Source: Tsukamurella sp. M9C (GTDB taxonomy: Bacteria > Actinomycetota > Actinomycetes > Mycobacteriales > Mycobacteriaceae). Taken from it: a DNA stretch of 36,210 bases. Where the stretch lies: NCBI RefSeq assembly GCF_020169415.1, contig NZ_JAIULG010000053.1, positions 1-36,210 on the forward strand, read 5' to 3'. Below are positions 15,465 through 25,773 of the stretch, piece by piece. A program made the translations under genes and the position numbers. The notes beneath the pieces were generated by a model that was not told where the DNA came from, ran no database searches, and saw only the letters and a list, made by a program, of their open reading frames with translations. Each line of letters starts with the position of its first letter. Position 1 is the stretch's first letter.

Positions 15465-15992
15465 TCAGCCGGCGTTCAGCGCCGCGCGGGCGACGCGCTG
15501 CTGGCCGATCTCGGCGAGGTTCTTCATCAGCTCGGCGTTGACCCACGCGACCTGGTGGCCGACGGTCAGGTCGGCGTCCGGCGGCCAGGGGAACCCCGAC
15601 GGCTCGTCGAGGCGGTCCTCGGTGAGCGCGTCGAGGACGGTCAGCCACTCGTCGCGGATCCCCGTCAGCCAGGCGACGGCACCTTCGGGCCCGGGCCACC
15701 GCACGGACCCGCGCTCCCGGACCTCGCGCCCGAGGAGATGATCGGCGGTGGTGCTCCACCACCAGCCGATGTGCCAGCTGAGCCACGCCATCGTCGGGAC
15801 CGGGATCGGGTCGGGCTCCGTCTCGGCCCAGTCGGCGACCCACTCACCGTCGTCGCTGCGGCGCATCGTCCAGCACAGCGCCGCCGGCTCCCAGCGGAAG
15901 TCGTCGGCCGTGAGCTCGGCGAGATGCACCTCGCCGAGCGCCCAGGTGAGGTCGAACTGCCAACGCAAGAGATCGAGCCGCGATTCAGCCAC
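15465..15992 (-). CDS. DinB-like four-helix-bundle protein
   Basis: A 175-aa protein starting MAESRLDLLRWQFDLTWALG. Spaced histidines (WLSWHIGWWWSTTADH and, later, VGHQVAWVNAELMKNLAEIG) fit the metal site of the DinB/YfiT-like superfamily. Actinobacterial members are linked to mycothiol or bacillithiol chemistry, but this one's reaction is unknown. The GTG start lies 6 bases after TAGGGT with no Shine-Dalgarno. It is transcribed toward thyA with a 66-base gap and appears to be a single-gene unit. Confidence 0.78.
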   Translation of the reverse strand: MAESRLDLLRWQFDLTWALGEVHLAELTADDFRWEPAALCWTMRRSDDGEWVADWAETEPDPIPVPTMAWLSWHIGWWWSTTADHLLGREVRERGSVRWPGPEGAVAWLTGIRDEWLTVLDALTEDRLDEPSGFPWPPDADLTVGHQVAWVNAELMKNLAEIGQQRVARAALNAG

Positions 15993-15998
15993 TAGCCG

Positions 15999-16004
15999 AC
16001 CCTA
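15999..16004 (-). promoter_or_regulatory. Leaderless -10 hexamer of the DinB-like gene (TAGGGT)
   Basis: TAGGGT on the minus strand lies 6 bases before the GTG at 15992. It begins 13 bases past the 3' end of the HNH gene. Confidence 0.58.
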
Positions 16005-16016
16005 TTTCCTCCGCGC

Positions 16017-17237
16017 TCAAGCCGCCTGCCGGGGCGCCGTGGACCGGAGCGAATGCCCACTCGGCGTTCGGGCGTCGACGGTGTGCCGTCCGCTCGGATC
16101 GCCGACGACCGCACTGCTCCAGCCCGCGGCCTCCTTGGCGTAGTTGCACGCAGCGCACAAGCCTTGACCGTTGTCGAAGCTGGTGGGGCCACCCGCCGCG
16201 TGCGGAACCACGTGGTCGGTATGCGCGATCGGTGCATCGCAGTACGGGCTCCGACAGTACCGGTCCCGAGCCCGGATCATGTCCGCGAGCCCGTCCGGGA
16301 AGCAGCGGGCCCGTGAGTCCATGCCGACCACCGCGCCCGTCTCGGGTGCGATGTAGAGGCGTTTGACCCACGCGACGCCGGCGGCGGTGGCCTTCCCGAT
16401 GAGGTTGCGGGCGATCTCCGCCGGCATCGCCCCACCGCCGTCCAGGTACGCGGTCCCGGGCTGGTCGCCGAGCAGCACCGTGGCCGGAAGAGTGAGGTTC
16501 ACAGTCACGGGCTGGCCTCCGGTGGCCTCGCGGCCGGTGAGGCGGGCGAAGGCGGTGTCGGCCATGATCTGCCCGCGGGTCCGCAGGTCCGCGCCGATCC
16601 CGATCAACGTTGCGGCATGCTTGCGCAGGGCCGCGTACACCCCGACGCCCTGCGCCACCGGCAGCAGCAGCGACACCCGCGCCATCCCCTCCGGCAGCGG
16701 CCGGATCGTCACGGTCCGGTCCTTCTCCGCCGACGCGTTCCGATCCACCGTGCCCTGCGCATCTAGCGCATAGGCGACCTGCTCGACTCGCGCGCTGAGT
16801 TGCTTGAGTCCCATGCCCGCCAGCGTCGCCGCCTCGGCACACAGCAGCTCATCCGCCGTATGCCGATCGGAGGCGTCCAGGTGCGCGAGGCCGCCGACGA
16901 TCACCGGGATCGCCTCCGGCGCGAGATCACCCTCGCGCAGGCGGGTGCGGGTGTGCGGCAGGATCTTCTCCAGCTCCACCGCCCGGGCCACGAACTTCGC
17001 GGCCGTGTTGGGCGACATGTGCAGCGCCAGCCCGACCTCCGCGGCGACGCCCTGCTGCCATCGGTCCTGCGGCAACCCTGCCGCGACCCGTTCGCACACC
17101 CGCTCGCGCAGCAGCTCCGCCGCCAACCGGTACTGCTCGAACACCGTCAAGCACCGCCGCCGTTCCATCGAACGCAACCGATCCGCCACGCCACCGCCGG
17201 GTGGCCGGTCCTCATCTACACCACCGTCTTCGTCCAT
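16017..17237 (-). CDS. DUF222 / HNH endonuclease-signature protein (13E12 repeat family)
   Basis: A 406-aa protein. The helical DUF222 region (about 30-300) contains LSARVEQVAYAL and ARLTGREATGGQPVTVNLTL. A C-terminal HNH motif follows: CRSPYCDAPIAHTDHVVPHA, then GPTSFDNGQGLCAACNYAKE, with paired CxxxxC/CxxC zinc ligands and the catalytic His-Asn-His set. Mycobacterial relatives are the 13E12 repeat proteins, multicopy genes that can serve as phage integration sites. Function is unproven; a DNA nicking role is likely from the motif. The ATG lies 6 bases after TAGCGT (leaderless). The family is often transferred between strains. Confidence 0.87.
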   Translation of the reverse strand: MDEDGGVDEDRPPGGGVADRLRSMERRRCLTVFEQYRLAAELLRERVCERVAAGLPQDRWQQGVAAEVGLALHMSPNTAAKFVARAVELEKILPHTRTRLREGDLAPEAIPVIVGGLAHLDASDRHTADELLCAEAATLAGMGLKQLSARVEQVAYALDAQGTVDRNASAEKDRTVTIRPLPEGMARVSLLLPVAQGVGVYAALRKHAATLIGIGADLRTRGQIMADTAFARLTGREATGGQPVTVNLTLPATVLLGDQPGTAYLDGGGAMPAEIARNLIGKATAAGVAWVKRLYIAPETGAVVGMDSRARCFPDGLADMIRARDRYCRSPYCDAPIAHTDHVVPHAAGGPTSFDNGQGLCAACNYAKEAAGWSSAVVGDPSGRHTVDARTPSGHSLRSTAPRQAA

Positions 17238-17243
17238 GCCCAG

Positions 17244-17249
17244 ACGCTA
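17244..17249 (-). promoter_or_regulatory. Leaderless -10 hexamer of the DUF222/HNH gene (TAGCGT)
   Basis: TAGCGT on the minus strand lies 6 bases before the ATG at 17237. A 7-bp inverted repeat (17270-17294) sits just upstream at the expected -35 zone. Confidence 0.58.
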
Positions 17250-17269
17250 CGTCGACCGACTGACAAGTT

Positions 17270-17294
17270 TTCGAGATAGCAACTTACTCTCGAA
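17270..17294. promoter_or_regulatory. Inverted repeat between DUF4238 and DUF222/HNH genes
   Basis: TTCGAGA (17270-17276) and TCTCGAA (17288-17294) are perfect complements 11 bases apart in an AT-richer 109-base gap. It could be an operator for the HNH gene or a weak terminator for the upstream DUF4238 gene. A smaller GACAT/ATGTC palindrome lies at 17337-17348, at the DUF4238 stop. Confidence 0.35.
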
Positions 17295-17346
17295 TACCTG
17301 ACGAGCTGATCGCGGCCCACTCTGACTAGCGCTCCGGACATCAATG

Positions 17347-18429
17347 TCACGGGTACCACCGACCAACAGCCCACGGTGGGCCTTCTCCGATTGTCCACCG
17401 GGAGGGTTCGGCTACAGCCTCCATGAAGGTCGATGCCCGTGCGGGCTCAAACCTGGGCCATGGCGGCACGTCGAATGCGGCAGCGATGCTCGTGAGCGGG
17501 TTCTCGTAGCAGAACTCGTGTGATGCAGCGACGATCTCGAAGTTGACCTTGCTGGTCTCCTCGGCGCTCAACACGAACGAAGGAGGCAAAGGGTGGAACC
17601 TCTCCGAGACAAGGACCAGAAGCCGACTGGGACCCACCGGATAGATGCCGTGGGACGACTTTGCCCAGGCCGCAGGCTCCCACCTGCCGCGCGCGGGACC
17701 GCCAAGCCAAACGACAGGTTCATCGCAAGTAATGAGTGGCGCTCTAGTCGACACGAGCCACCAACTGCGCGCAATCGCGAGGTGCGGAACCGCACTATGT
17801 CGCCAGACACCAATTGCACTCTCCAACGCTCGGGGCTTGCGCTCTGTGCTGAGCAGTGGCACATCTAGCAGCTGCTGAACCAGCTCATCGTGTCGATCTG
17901 GCGAATATGGAGTACCACTGATGGCACACAACGTGGGTAGGTTCGCTGCCACGACCTCAGCCCGACCGAAATGGTTGAGCGCATCCTCGATCCGCAACTC
18001 TTGCGCGCGCTTCTTGAGCGTCCGCTGTTCCTGCAACCCGACGAAAACTGCAAGGTTGGCGATCAGCTCGACATCAACGATCTGGCCGTCGGGAAGGGAA
18101 TCGAGATAGCCGATCCAGCCCGCTGCCTCGCTCTCAATCCGAGACATATGCTTCTCAAACCACAACGCCGGATAGTCGGGTGCGAGGTCGTCGGCAGAGA
18201 TCGTGTACAGGTTCGTCTTCTTCGCGATGTCCTTGGTCGGCTGAACGTAGCTATCACGAGTCGCGACCTTCGTAACTCTGAGCGCTCCCGCGTCATCTGC
18301 CCATCGACGCAGGTAGACCTGCGGTACGTGATGATGCCTCTTCCCTACTCCGCCGGCACTGGCCTGCCGCTTCGATTCCTCGATCTCCGCATCCGTCGTC
18401 CACCGGTGAGCGAACACGCGGCCAGCCAC
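17347..18429 (-). CDS. DUF4238 domain protein, probably acquired
   Basis: A 360-aa protein with the DUF4238 N-terminal signature KRHHHVPQVYLRRWADD (near residues 30-46). Family-like downstream segments include LAVFVGLQEQRT, a central APLITCDEPVVWL and MYPVG-type HGIYPVGPSRLLVLV. DUF4238 has no established biochemical function; its scattered distribution suggests an accessory or defence-related role (inference). Base composition differs from its neighbours: 17881-17940 has 32 G/C of 60, against 44 of 60 at 20161-20220 (counted by hand). The GTG start follows the flavodoxin stop by one base, tacking the gene onto the end of the dapB operon. The exact start is uncertain, as no Shine-Dalgarno is clear. 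Confidence 0.78.
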   Translation of the reverse strand: MAGRVFAHRWTTDAEIEESKRQASAGGVGKRHHHVPQVYLRRWADDAGALRVTKVATRDSYVQPTKDIAKKTNLYTISADDLAPDYPALWFEKHMSRIESEAAGWIGYLDSLPDGQIVDVELIANLAVFVGLQEQRTLKKRAQELRIEDALNHFGRAEVVAANLPTLCAISGTPYSPDRHDELVQQLLDVPLLSTERKPRALESAIGVWRHSAVPHLAIARSWWLVSTRAPLITCDEPVVWLGGPARGRWEPAAWAKSSHGIYPVGPSRLLVLVSERFHPLPPSFVLSAEETSKVNFEIVAASHEFCYENPLTSIAAAFDVPPWPRFEPARASTFMEAVAEPSRWTIGEGPPWAVGRWYP

Positions 18430-18430
18430 A

Positions 18431-18885
18431 TCACTCGCTCATCAATTGCGCGGCGACAGTGGCACCCAGGTTCCAGCACGCCTCGAGGTCCGCCTTCGAC
18501 GGTTTGCCCGACACGACGACGTGCGGCGTGGCCTTCACCCAACCGAGCCCGGCGGTGATCGAATCCACCGCGCGCTCGGCGCCCTCGCCGCCCTCGTTCG
18601 CGTGCAGGTACAGCCCGAACGGCCGGTCGCGCGTCGAATCGAGGCACGGGTAGTAGATCGTGTCGAAGGCGTGCTTGAGCGCCCCGGAGATGTAGCCGAG
18701 GTTCGCCGGCGAGCCGAGGACGTAGCCGTCCGCGGCCAGCACGTCCGACGCGGTCACGGCGAGCGCCGCGCGCCGCACCACCTCGACGCCCTCGATCTCG
18801 GGGTCGGTCGCCCCGGCGATCACCGCCTCGAACATCTCCTGGCAGTGCGGAGACGGCGTGTGGTGGATCACGAGGAGCACGGCCA

Positions 18886-18886
<1 letters not shown>
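18431..18886 (-). CDS. Flavodoxin/NAD(P)H-FMN reductase-like protein (Rv2771c-like)
   Basis: A 151-aa flavodoxin-fold protein beginning MAVLLVIHHTPSPHCQEMF. The HHTPSPH loop sits at the phosphate-binding position of flavodoxins. The FMN isoalloxazine loop is GSPANLGYISGALKHAFDT. It probably binds FMN and carries or transfers electrons in the cytoplasm; the partner is unknown. Third in a conserved dapB cluster, it matches the position of Rv2771c. Its ATG overlaps the preceding stop by one base (TGATG), indicating coupling. Confidence 0.82.
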
Positions 18887-20509
<1,623 letters not shown>

Positions 20510-20518
20510 GGTTGCCCC

Positions 20519-21490
20519 ATGGACGTGACCATCCGGACCTTCGTGGACGACGCGGACGACTGCTTCGACGTCGTCCACCACGCCGCGACGGACGCCGCCA
20601 CGCGGGCGCTGGCCGCACCGTCGGGCCTGATCTGGGTGGACGTGCTCGACCCGACCGAGGCCGAGTTCGCCCCCTTCGTCCAGACCATGGGACTCGACAA
20701 GCTGGCGGTGGAGGACGCGCTCACCGTTCATGAGCGCCCGAAGTCCCTGCGCTACGGCGAGATCCTGTTCGTCACCGCCTACACGGTGGCCGAGGACGGT
20801 GCCACGAGCCGACTCTCGCTGTTCCTGTTCGAGCACGGGGTGCTGACGGTGCGCCTGGGCGAGGGCTTCCCCGTCGACGACGTGGCGGAGAACATCTCCG
20901 ACAACGCTGATCTGTTGCAGTACGGCCCGAAGTCGCTGGAGCTGATGCTGCTGGACGCGGTCGTCGACGGCTACACGGCGCGGGTGACCGCGGTCGACGA
21001 GCGGCTCGACGACGTGGAATCGATTCTGTTCGACGGCCGCTCGAGCGACCGGGTCTCCCAGGTCACGTTCGATCTGCACAAGCAAGTGGGCGAGCTGCGC
21101 CGCATCGTCCTACCGATGCGCGACGTGGTGGGCTCGGTGCTCCGGCGGGTGTCCGCGGCCCCCGATCTACACGATCTCCTGCCCTACGCCGAGGACGTCT
21201 ACGACCACACCATGCGCGCCGCGGATTGGACGGAGGGCCTGCGCGACAACGTCGAATCCGTGCGCTCGACCAACCTGGCCCTGGTCGACAACCAGCTGAA
21301 CACGGTGATGAAGAAGCTCACCAGCTGGGCGGCGATCATCGCGGTGCCGACCGCCATCACCGGCTACTTCGGCCAGAACGTGCCCTACCCGGGCTTCGGC
21401 AAGGAATGGGGTTTCTGGCTGAGCCTCCTGATGATGCTCACCCTGGCCGGCGGCCTGTACGCGGCCTTCAAGCGCCGCGGCTGGCTCTGA
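20519..21490 (+). CDS. corA: CorA-family divalent metal transporter with GQN in place of GMN
   Basis: A 323-aa protein. A large cytoplasmic alpha/beta-helical domain (about 1-250) precedes two C-terminal transmembrane helices (KLTSWAAIIAVPTAITGYFG and FWLSLLMMLTLAGGLYAAF). The selectivity signature after TM1 is GQN (285-287, YFGQNVPYPGFG) rather than the canonical GMN, so the ion preference (Mg2+, Co2+ or Zn2+) should not be assumed. The family forms pentameric inner-membrane channels. The ATG lies 6 bases after TAGGGT (leaderless). The last 23 bases overlap the 3' end of the convergent MMPL gene. Confidence 0.9.
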   Translation: MDVTIRTFVDDADDCFDVVHHAATDAATRALAAPSGLIWVDVLDPTEAEFAPFVQTMGLDKLAVEDALTVHERPKSLRYGEILFVTAYTVAEDGATSRLSLFLFEHGVLTVRLGEGFPVDDVAENISDNADLLQYGPKSLELMLLDAVVDGYTARVTAVDERLDDVESILFDGRSSDRVSQVTFDLHKQVGELRRIVLPMRDVVGSVLRRVSAAPDLHDLLPYAEDVYDHTMRAADWTEGLRDNVESVRSTNLALVDNQLNTVMKKLTSWAAIIAVPTAITGYFGQNVPYPGFGKEWGFWLSLLMMLTLAGGLYAAFKRRGWL

Positions 21491-23603
21491 ACCCCGGCCA
21501 CCAGTTGGCGGTGCCCGCGATCCGCATGAACGCCGGCAGCAGCACCAGCCGCACCAGGGTGGCGTCGAGCAGCACGGCGATCGCGAGGCCCACGCCCAAC
21601 ATCCGCATGAAGGACACCTCGGAGAAGCCGATCGCGGCGAAGACCACGGCCATGAGCAGTGCGGCGGCGGTGACCACCCGCGCGGTGCTCGCAATGCCGC
21701 GGGCCACGGCCTCGTCGTTCGCGGCGCGATCCCGGCCGGGCGATCCCTGCCACTCCTCGCGGATCCGCGAGAGCAGGAAGACCTCGTAGTCCATCGACAG
21801 CCCGAAGGCGATGCAGAACATCAGCACCGGCATGTCCGCGATGAGGTGTCCGGTCACGGTGGTCCCCAGCCCGCCCAAGTGCCCCTCCTGGAAGATCCAC
21901 ACCATCGCGCCGAAGGTCGCCGAGAGCGAGAGCACGTTGAGCACCAGCGCCTTCAGCGGCAGCAGCACGCTGCCGGTGAGCAGGAACAGCAGTAGGAAAG
22001 TGGTGATCGCGATCGCGACGAGGACCCGCGGCACCGCGCCGAGGATGGAGTCGACGGCGTCCCGGTCCGCCTGCGCCGCACCGGCGAACAGCGTCGGGGC
22101 GGGCTCGGGCACCGCGCGCAGCGCGTCCAGCTGGGTGCCGCCGTCCGCCGACCGCGGGTCGTGCTCGCTCGCCACCGTGATCAGGCGCGCGAAGCCCGCC
22201 CGGGACGTCGGATCCCCGTCGGCGACGCGGTCTCCGCGCAGCCATGTCCCGTCCGGCCCGACGACGGGGCCCGTGCCGGCGGTCCGGGACAGCTCCCGGG
22301 CGTAGTCCTCGGTGCCCGACGGTGCGCCCTCCGGCAGCAGGATCAGGACGTCTGCCGTGGGATTCGGGTGGAAGCCGGTGCGCAGGTCGTCGCCGACGGC
22401 GTGCGACGAGGCGGCGGTCGGCAGGGTCCGGTCGTCGGGGTAGCCGAGCTTAGCGCCGAGGAAGGGCGCGCCGAGTGCGACCAGCAGCGCCACCACGGCG
22501 ATCCCGAGCGGGACCGCTCGGCGTTGCACGGCCTTCACCGCGCGGTACCAGCGGGATTCGTCCGTCGGGCGCGGGCCGCGACCCACGCGGAGCCGATCGA
22601 TGCGGTCGCCCAGCAGCGTCAGGATCGCCGGTGTCACGATCAGGGTCGCGATGGCGGTGAAGCCGACGACGACCAGGCCGGCGTAGGCGAAGGAGCGCAG
22701 GAAGTACATGGGGAACAGGACCATCGCGGCGAGGCTGAGCCCGACCGTGATCGCGGAGAACAGGACCGTGCGCCCGGCCGTCGCCATGGCGGTCACGAGC
22801 GCCTCCTCGCGGCCGCGGGCGGGCACCTCCTCGCGATACCGGCTCACCACCAGCAGCGTGTAGTCGATGGCCAGCGCCAGGCTCATGGCGGTGATGAGGT
22901 TGAGCGCGAACACGGAGACGTCGGTGACCTCCGCGACGAGCCGCAGCAGCCCCGAGGTCGCGATGATCGCCGCGACCCCCACCACGACGGGCACCGCGGC
23001 GGCGACGAGCCCGCCGAACGCCCACACGAGGACGAGGAAGGTGAGCGGCAGGGCGATCAGCTCCGCCCGCACCAGATCCTTCCCGGACTGCTCGTTGATC
23101 TGCAGGTAGGTCATGGCCTCGCCGCCGGCCTCGACCCGCACCCCGTCGGGCGGGCTCGGCAGGCCGTCGACGATCGCGCGGGCGTGGTCGGGTGCGTCCC
23201 CGGTGCCGCCGGTCAGGTTCGCGACGACGAGGCCGGTGCGGCCGTCCGCCGACGTCAGGCGCGCCGCAGCGGCGGGATCGGTCCAGGCGGAGACGGCGGC
23301 CTGCACCGCAGGGGCGCGCCGGACCGCCTCCGCGATCGCGCGACCGTGGTCCGCGGCGGCCGCCGCCGCCGCGGGCGTCAGCGCGCGCACCGTCAGCACG
23401 AGGGACGACCCGCCGCGCCCGAAGTCGTCCTCGAGAACCTGCTGCGCGCGGGCGGATTCGGCGCTCGGGTCGGTACTGCCGCCGCTGCGGAGCGCGCCGC
23501 CGACGCCGGCCCCGAGCCAGCCCAGCACGACGAGCAGGAGCAACGACGCCGCGAGCACCGTGCGGGGCCGCGCGGCGACGGCGCGCGTGAGCCGGGCGAT
23601 CAC
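21468..23603 (-). CDS. MMPL-family RND lipid/small-molecule exporter
   Basis: A 711-aa protein with the RND-type arrangement: TM1 (TVLAASLLLLVVLGWLGAGV), a periplasmic loop, five helices, then the same pattern repeated. Proton-relay Asp-Tyr pairs lie in AIDYTLLVVSRYREE and GLSMDYEVFLLSRIREEW. MMPL proteins export lipids and siderophores across the inner membrane of mycolate-containing bacteria. This is the short form without the large cytoplasmic tail of MmpL3. GTG overlaps the acyltransferase stop by 4 bases (GTGA), so it is the last gene of a coupled three-gene operon and likely exports its product. The 3' end overlaps corA. Confidence 0.92.
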   Translation of the reverse strand: MIARLTRAVAARPRTVLAASLLLLVVLGWLGAGVGGALRSGGSTDPSAESARAQQVLEDDFGRGGSSLVLTVRALTPAAAAAAADHGRAIAEAVRRAPAVQAAVSAWTDPAAAARLTSADGRTGLVVANLTGGTGDAPDHARAIVDGLPSPPDGVRVEAGGEAMTYLQINEQSGKDLVRAELIALPLTFLVLVWAFGGLVAAAVPVVVGVAAIIATSGLLRLVAEVTDVSVFALNLITAMSLALAIDYTLLVVSRYREEVPARGREEALVTAMATAGRTVLFSAITVGLSLAAMVLFPMYFLRSFAYAGLVVVGFTAIATLIVTPAILTLLGDRIDRLRVGRGPRPTDESRWYRAVKAVQRRAVPLGIAVVALLVALGAPFLGAKLGYPDDRTLPTAASSHAVGDDLRTGFHPNPTADVLILLPEGAPSGTEDYARELSRTAGTGPVVGPDGTWLRGDRVADGDPTSRAGFARLITVASEHDPRSADGGTQLDALRAVPEPAPTLFAGAAQADRDAVDSILGAVPRVLVAIAITTFLLLFLLTGSVLLPLKALVLNVLSLSATFGAMVWIFQEGHLGGLGTTVTGHLIADMPVLMFCIAFGLSMDYEVFLLSRIREEWQGSPGRDRAANDEAVARGIASTARVVTAAALLMAVVFAAIGFSEVSFMRMLGVGLAIAVLLDATLVRLVLLPAFMRIAGTANWWPGFRASRGA

Positions 23604-24436
23604 AGCGCCGCGAGGAAGGAGCGGACCTCGTCGAGGCAGCCGGCCGCACGCATCCGCTCGTCCTCGAACAGGACGAGGAAGTCCGCCATCTCGAAATCGG
23701 GGTCGTACGAGGGCATGCCGCAGACGACACCGCCGTACCGGACGGCGATGCGGATCGTGGGCGGCACCAGGTCCTCGTCGGCGCCGTCGGGCCGCGGGAG
23801 CTCGCCGATGGGGACCCCGTCGACGGCGACGGGCCGGATCGGATCGGCGCGGACCGCGCCGTCCGCGAGGGCGTCGTTGTCGGCGAGGAAGCCGAGGGCG
23901 GCGCGGACCAGCGCGGCGCGCGGGTGCACGCCGTCCTCCATGCGGACGGACATGCAGCCCATCGCGAAGCGGAAGCCGGAGCGCTCGTAGAAGGCCAGCA
24001 GCGCGATCCGCAGCAGCACCGAGACCACCCCGCCGCGGTAGTCCGCCGCGATGGTGGCGCGCCCCCACTCGGCGACGTCGTCGGCCATCGCGGCGAACGC
24101 CGGGCTGAGCCGGAACATGCTGGTGGTGAACACCTCCCGCTGCCCGCTCGGGGCCGGCAGGATGATCCGGTAGCAGCCCACGATCTCGTCGGTCGGGTCG
24201 TGCCGCACGAGGAGGTGAGCGCTGTAGTCGTCGAACCGGTCCACGTCGATCGGCCGGCCGAGCCGCTCGCTGATCACTGCCCCGGGCAGCGGCGCGCCCA
24301 GCTCCGTGGAGAAGGCGTCGTACCGCAGGGCCTGTGCGCGTTCGATGTCGCGCGGGTCCTCGGCGACGAAGACCGTGAACGGAGTGCGTTCGGTCGCCGC
24401 GAAGAGCACGGTGCCCGCCGGTGTCCTCGTGGTCAT
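23600..24436 (-). CDS. OlsB-like GNAT N-acyltransferase (ornithine lipid synthase first-step type)
   Basis: A 278-aa member of the OlsB/hemolysin-like acyltransferase group. It has AQALRYDAFSTELG near 34-47, DVDRFDDYSAHLLVR, GCYRIILP, the EWGRATIAADYRGG motif (123-136), MGCMSV (159-164) and a C-terminal DFEMADFLVLFEDER. OlsB transfers a fatty acyl group from acyl-ACP to the alpha-amine of ornithine to make lyso-ornithine lipid. Here the substrate may be the N-hydroxylated amino acid made by the upstream gene (inference). The ATG overlaps the upstream stop by 4 bases (ATGA), fixing the start and excluding longer frames. Confidence 0.82.
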   Translation of the reverse strand: MTTRTPAGTVLFAATERTPFTVFVAEDPRDIERAQALRYDAFSTELGAPLPGAVISERLGRPIDVDRFDDYSAHLLVRHDPTDEIVGCYRIILPAPSGQREVFTTSMFRLSPAFAAMADDVAEWGRATIAADYRGGVVSVLLRIALLAFYERSGFRFAMGCMSVRMEDGVHPRAALVRAALGFLADNDALADGAVRADPIRPVAVDGVPIGELPRPDGADEDLVPPTIRIAVRYGGVVCGMPSYDPDFEMADFLVLFEDERMRAAGCLDEVRSFLAAL

Positions 24437-25713
24437 GGCGACTCCTCCTGGTGCAGCGCGCGGGCGATCTCGCCCGCGCGGACGGCGACGTTGGACAGCA
24501 GCGTGGTCCCGAGACCGTGGCCCGGGAGGTCGGCGCCCTGCACGTACAGGCCCGGCACCTCGGCGCCGTCGATCACGGCGCGGTGCGTGCGGGCGACGCG
24601 CACATCGGCGGCCGGCGGCGCGATGCCGTCCAACCCGCTGAGGCCGCCGGGCCGGAATCCGGTGGCGCACACCACGGCGTCGTAGGTCGCCGCGGTCCGC
24701 TCGCCGGTGGTGAGGCGGCGCAGATCGGTCGCGACGCCGCCGCCGGGCGCGGCGTTCGCGGCGACGACCTCGCTGGTGCGATGCACGCCCAATCGACTTG
24801 GGCCGCCGACCTTCTGCCGGTACCAGCGGTCGTACAGGTCGCGGGTCAGCGCGTGCTCGACCGCCGCGTAGTTGGTGTTGCCGTGCCGATGCAGCAGCGC
24901 CTCGCGCGTCTCCGGAGGCGCGACGGCGAACTCGTCGACCACGTCCGGGTCGAAGACCTGGTTGACGAAGGGACTCTCGTCGACGTCCGCGAGCCCGAAG
25001 CCGTGGAAGGCAAGGTCCACGCGCGCCCCCGCGTCGTGCAGGTGCAGCGCCACCTCGGCGGCGGACTGGCCGCCCCCCACCACGAGGAAGCGCCCGCCCG
25101 CGACCCCGTCGGAGAGCTCGCGCTCCAGCTCACCGAGCCGCGGGACGAGGTCGATGTTGTGGAAGACGCGCCGCGGGTCGAGCCCGTCCGTCCACGCGGG
25201 GAGTACGGGCCGCAGTCCGCGGGCCACGACCACCGACCGTGCCCGGGTCACTCGTTCGTCGCCGTCGGGGCCCCGATGGGCGACGGCGAACCTCGGACCG
25301 TCGGCGCAGCGGATCAGACCCGTCACCGCTCGGCCGTACCGCACCTGATCGGCGAACGACGCGGCCGCCCAGGCCAAGTAGTCCGCGAACTCCGCCCGCT
25401 CGGGGGTGAGGACGGCGCGGTTGACGAAGTCCACGAGCCGGCCCCGGGCGCCGAGGTACGCGACGAAGGAGAACGGGCTGGCCTGGTTGCGCAGCGTCAC
25501 CAGGTCCTTGAGGAAGCTGATCTGCATCGACGTGCCCGGCAGCAGCATTCCCGGGTGCCACGCGAAGGCCTCGCGGCGCTCCAGGAACCGCACGGTGCCG
25601 ATCCGGTCGGGCGACTCCGCGAGCGCGATCGCCAGCGCCAGGTTGGCGGGTCCGAATCCGACCCCGAGTACGTCGACGACGTCGCCGTCGTCCACCGGTT
25701 CCGTCGTGCGCAT
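24433..25713 (-). CDS. Lysine/ornithine N-hydroxylase (SidA/IucD/PvdA family flavin monooxygenase)
   Basis: A 426-aa class B flavoprotein monooxygenase. FAD site: DVLGVGFGPANLALAIAL (residues 14-31). Family-typical HPGMLLPGTSMQISFLKDLV and a Pro/Ser-rich NQASPFSFVAYL follow. The NADPH site is FLVVGGGQSAAEVALHL and the C-terminal motif is VVCATGFRPGGLSG. Such enzymes hydroxylate the side-chain amine of ornithine or lysine to form hydroxamate precursors. No NRPS or IucA-type siderophore synthetase is nearby. The ATG at 25713 follows a GGGAAGGG Shine-Dalgarno; ATG 25752 (13 residues longer) is an alternative, and the TTG at 25779 is unlikely. First gene of a coupled operon with the acyltransferase and MMPL genes. 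Confidence 0.85.
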   Translation of the reverse strand: MRTTEPVDDGDVVDVLGVGFGPANLALAIALAESPDRIGTVRFLERREAFAWHPGMLLPGTSMQISFLKDLVTLRNQASPFSFVAYLGARGRLVDFVNRAVLTPERAEFADYLAWAAASFADQVRYGRAVTGLIRCADGPRFAVAHRGPDGDERVTRARSVVVARGLRPVLPAWTDGLDPRRVFHNIDLVPRLGELERELSDGVAGGRFLVVGGGQSAAEVALHLHDAGARVDLAFHGFGLADVDESPFVNQVFDPDVVDEFAVAPPETREALLHRHGNTNYAAVEHALTRDLYDRWYRQKVGGPSRLGVHRTSEVVAANAAPGGGVATDLRRLTTGERTAATYDAVVCATGFRPGGLSGLDGIAPPAADVRVARTHRAVIDGAEVPGLYVQGADLPGHGLGTTLLSNVAVRAGEIARALHQEESP

Positions 25714-25773
25714 CACACCCTTCCCCACCGACGTCGGGGCGGTGCTGGGCATCCGCCTGAACGGATCGTAACC

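Noticed and set aside
16017-18429. HNH plus DUF4238 genes as a prophage or integrative element
   Set aside because: No integrase, attachment-site repeats, tRNA target or structural phage genes are visible.
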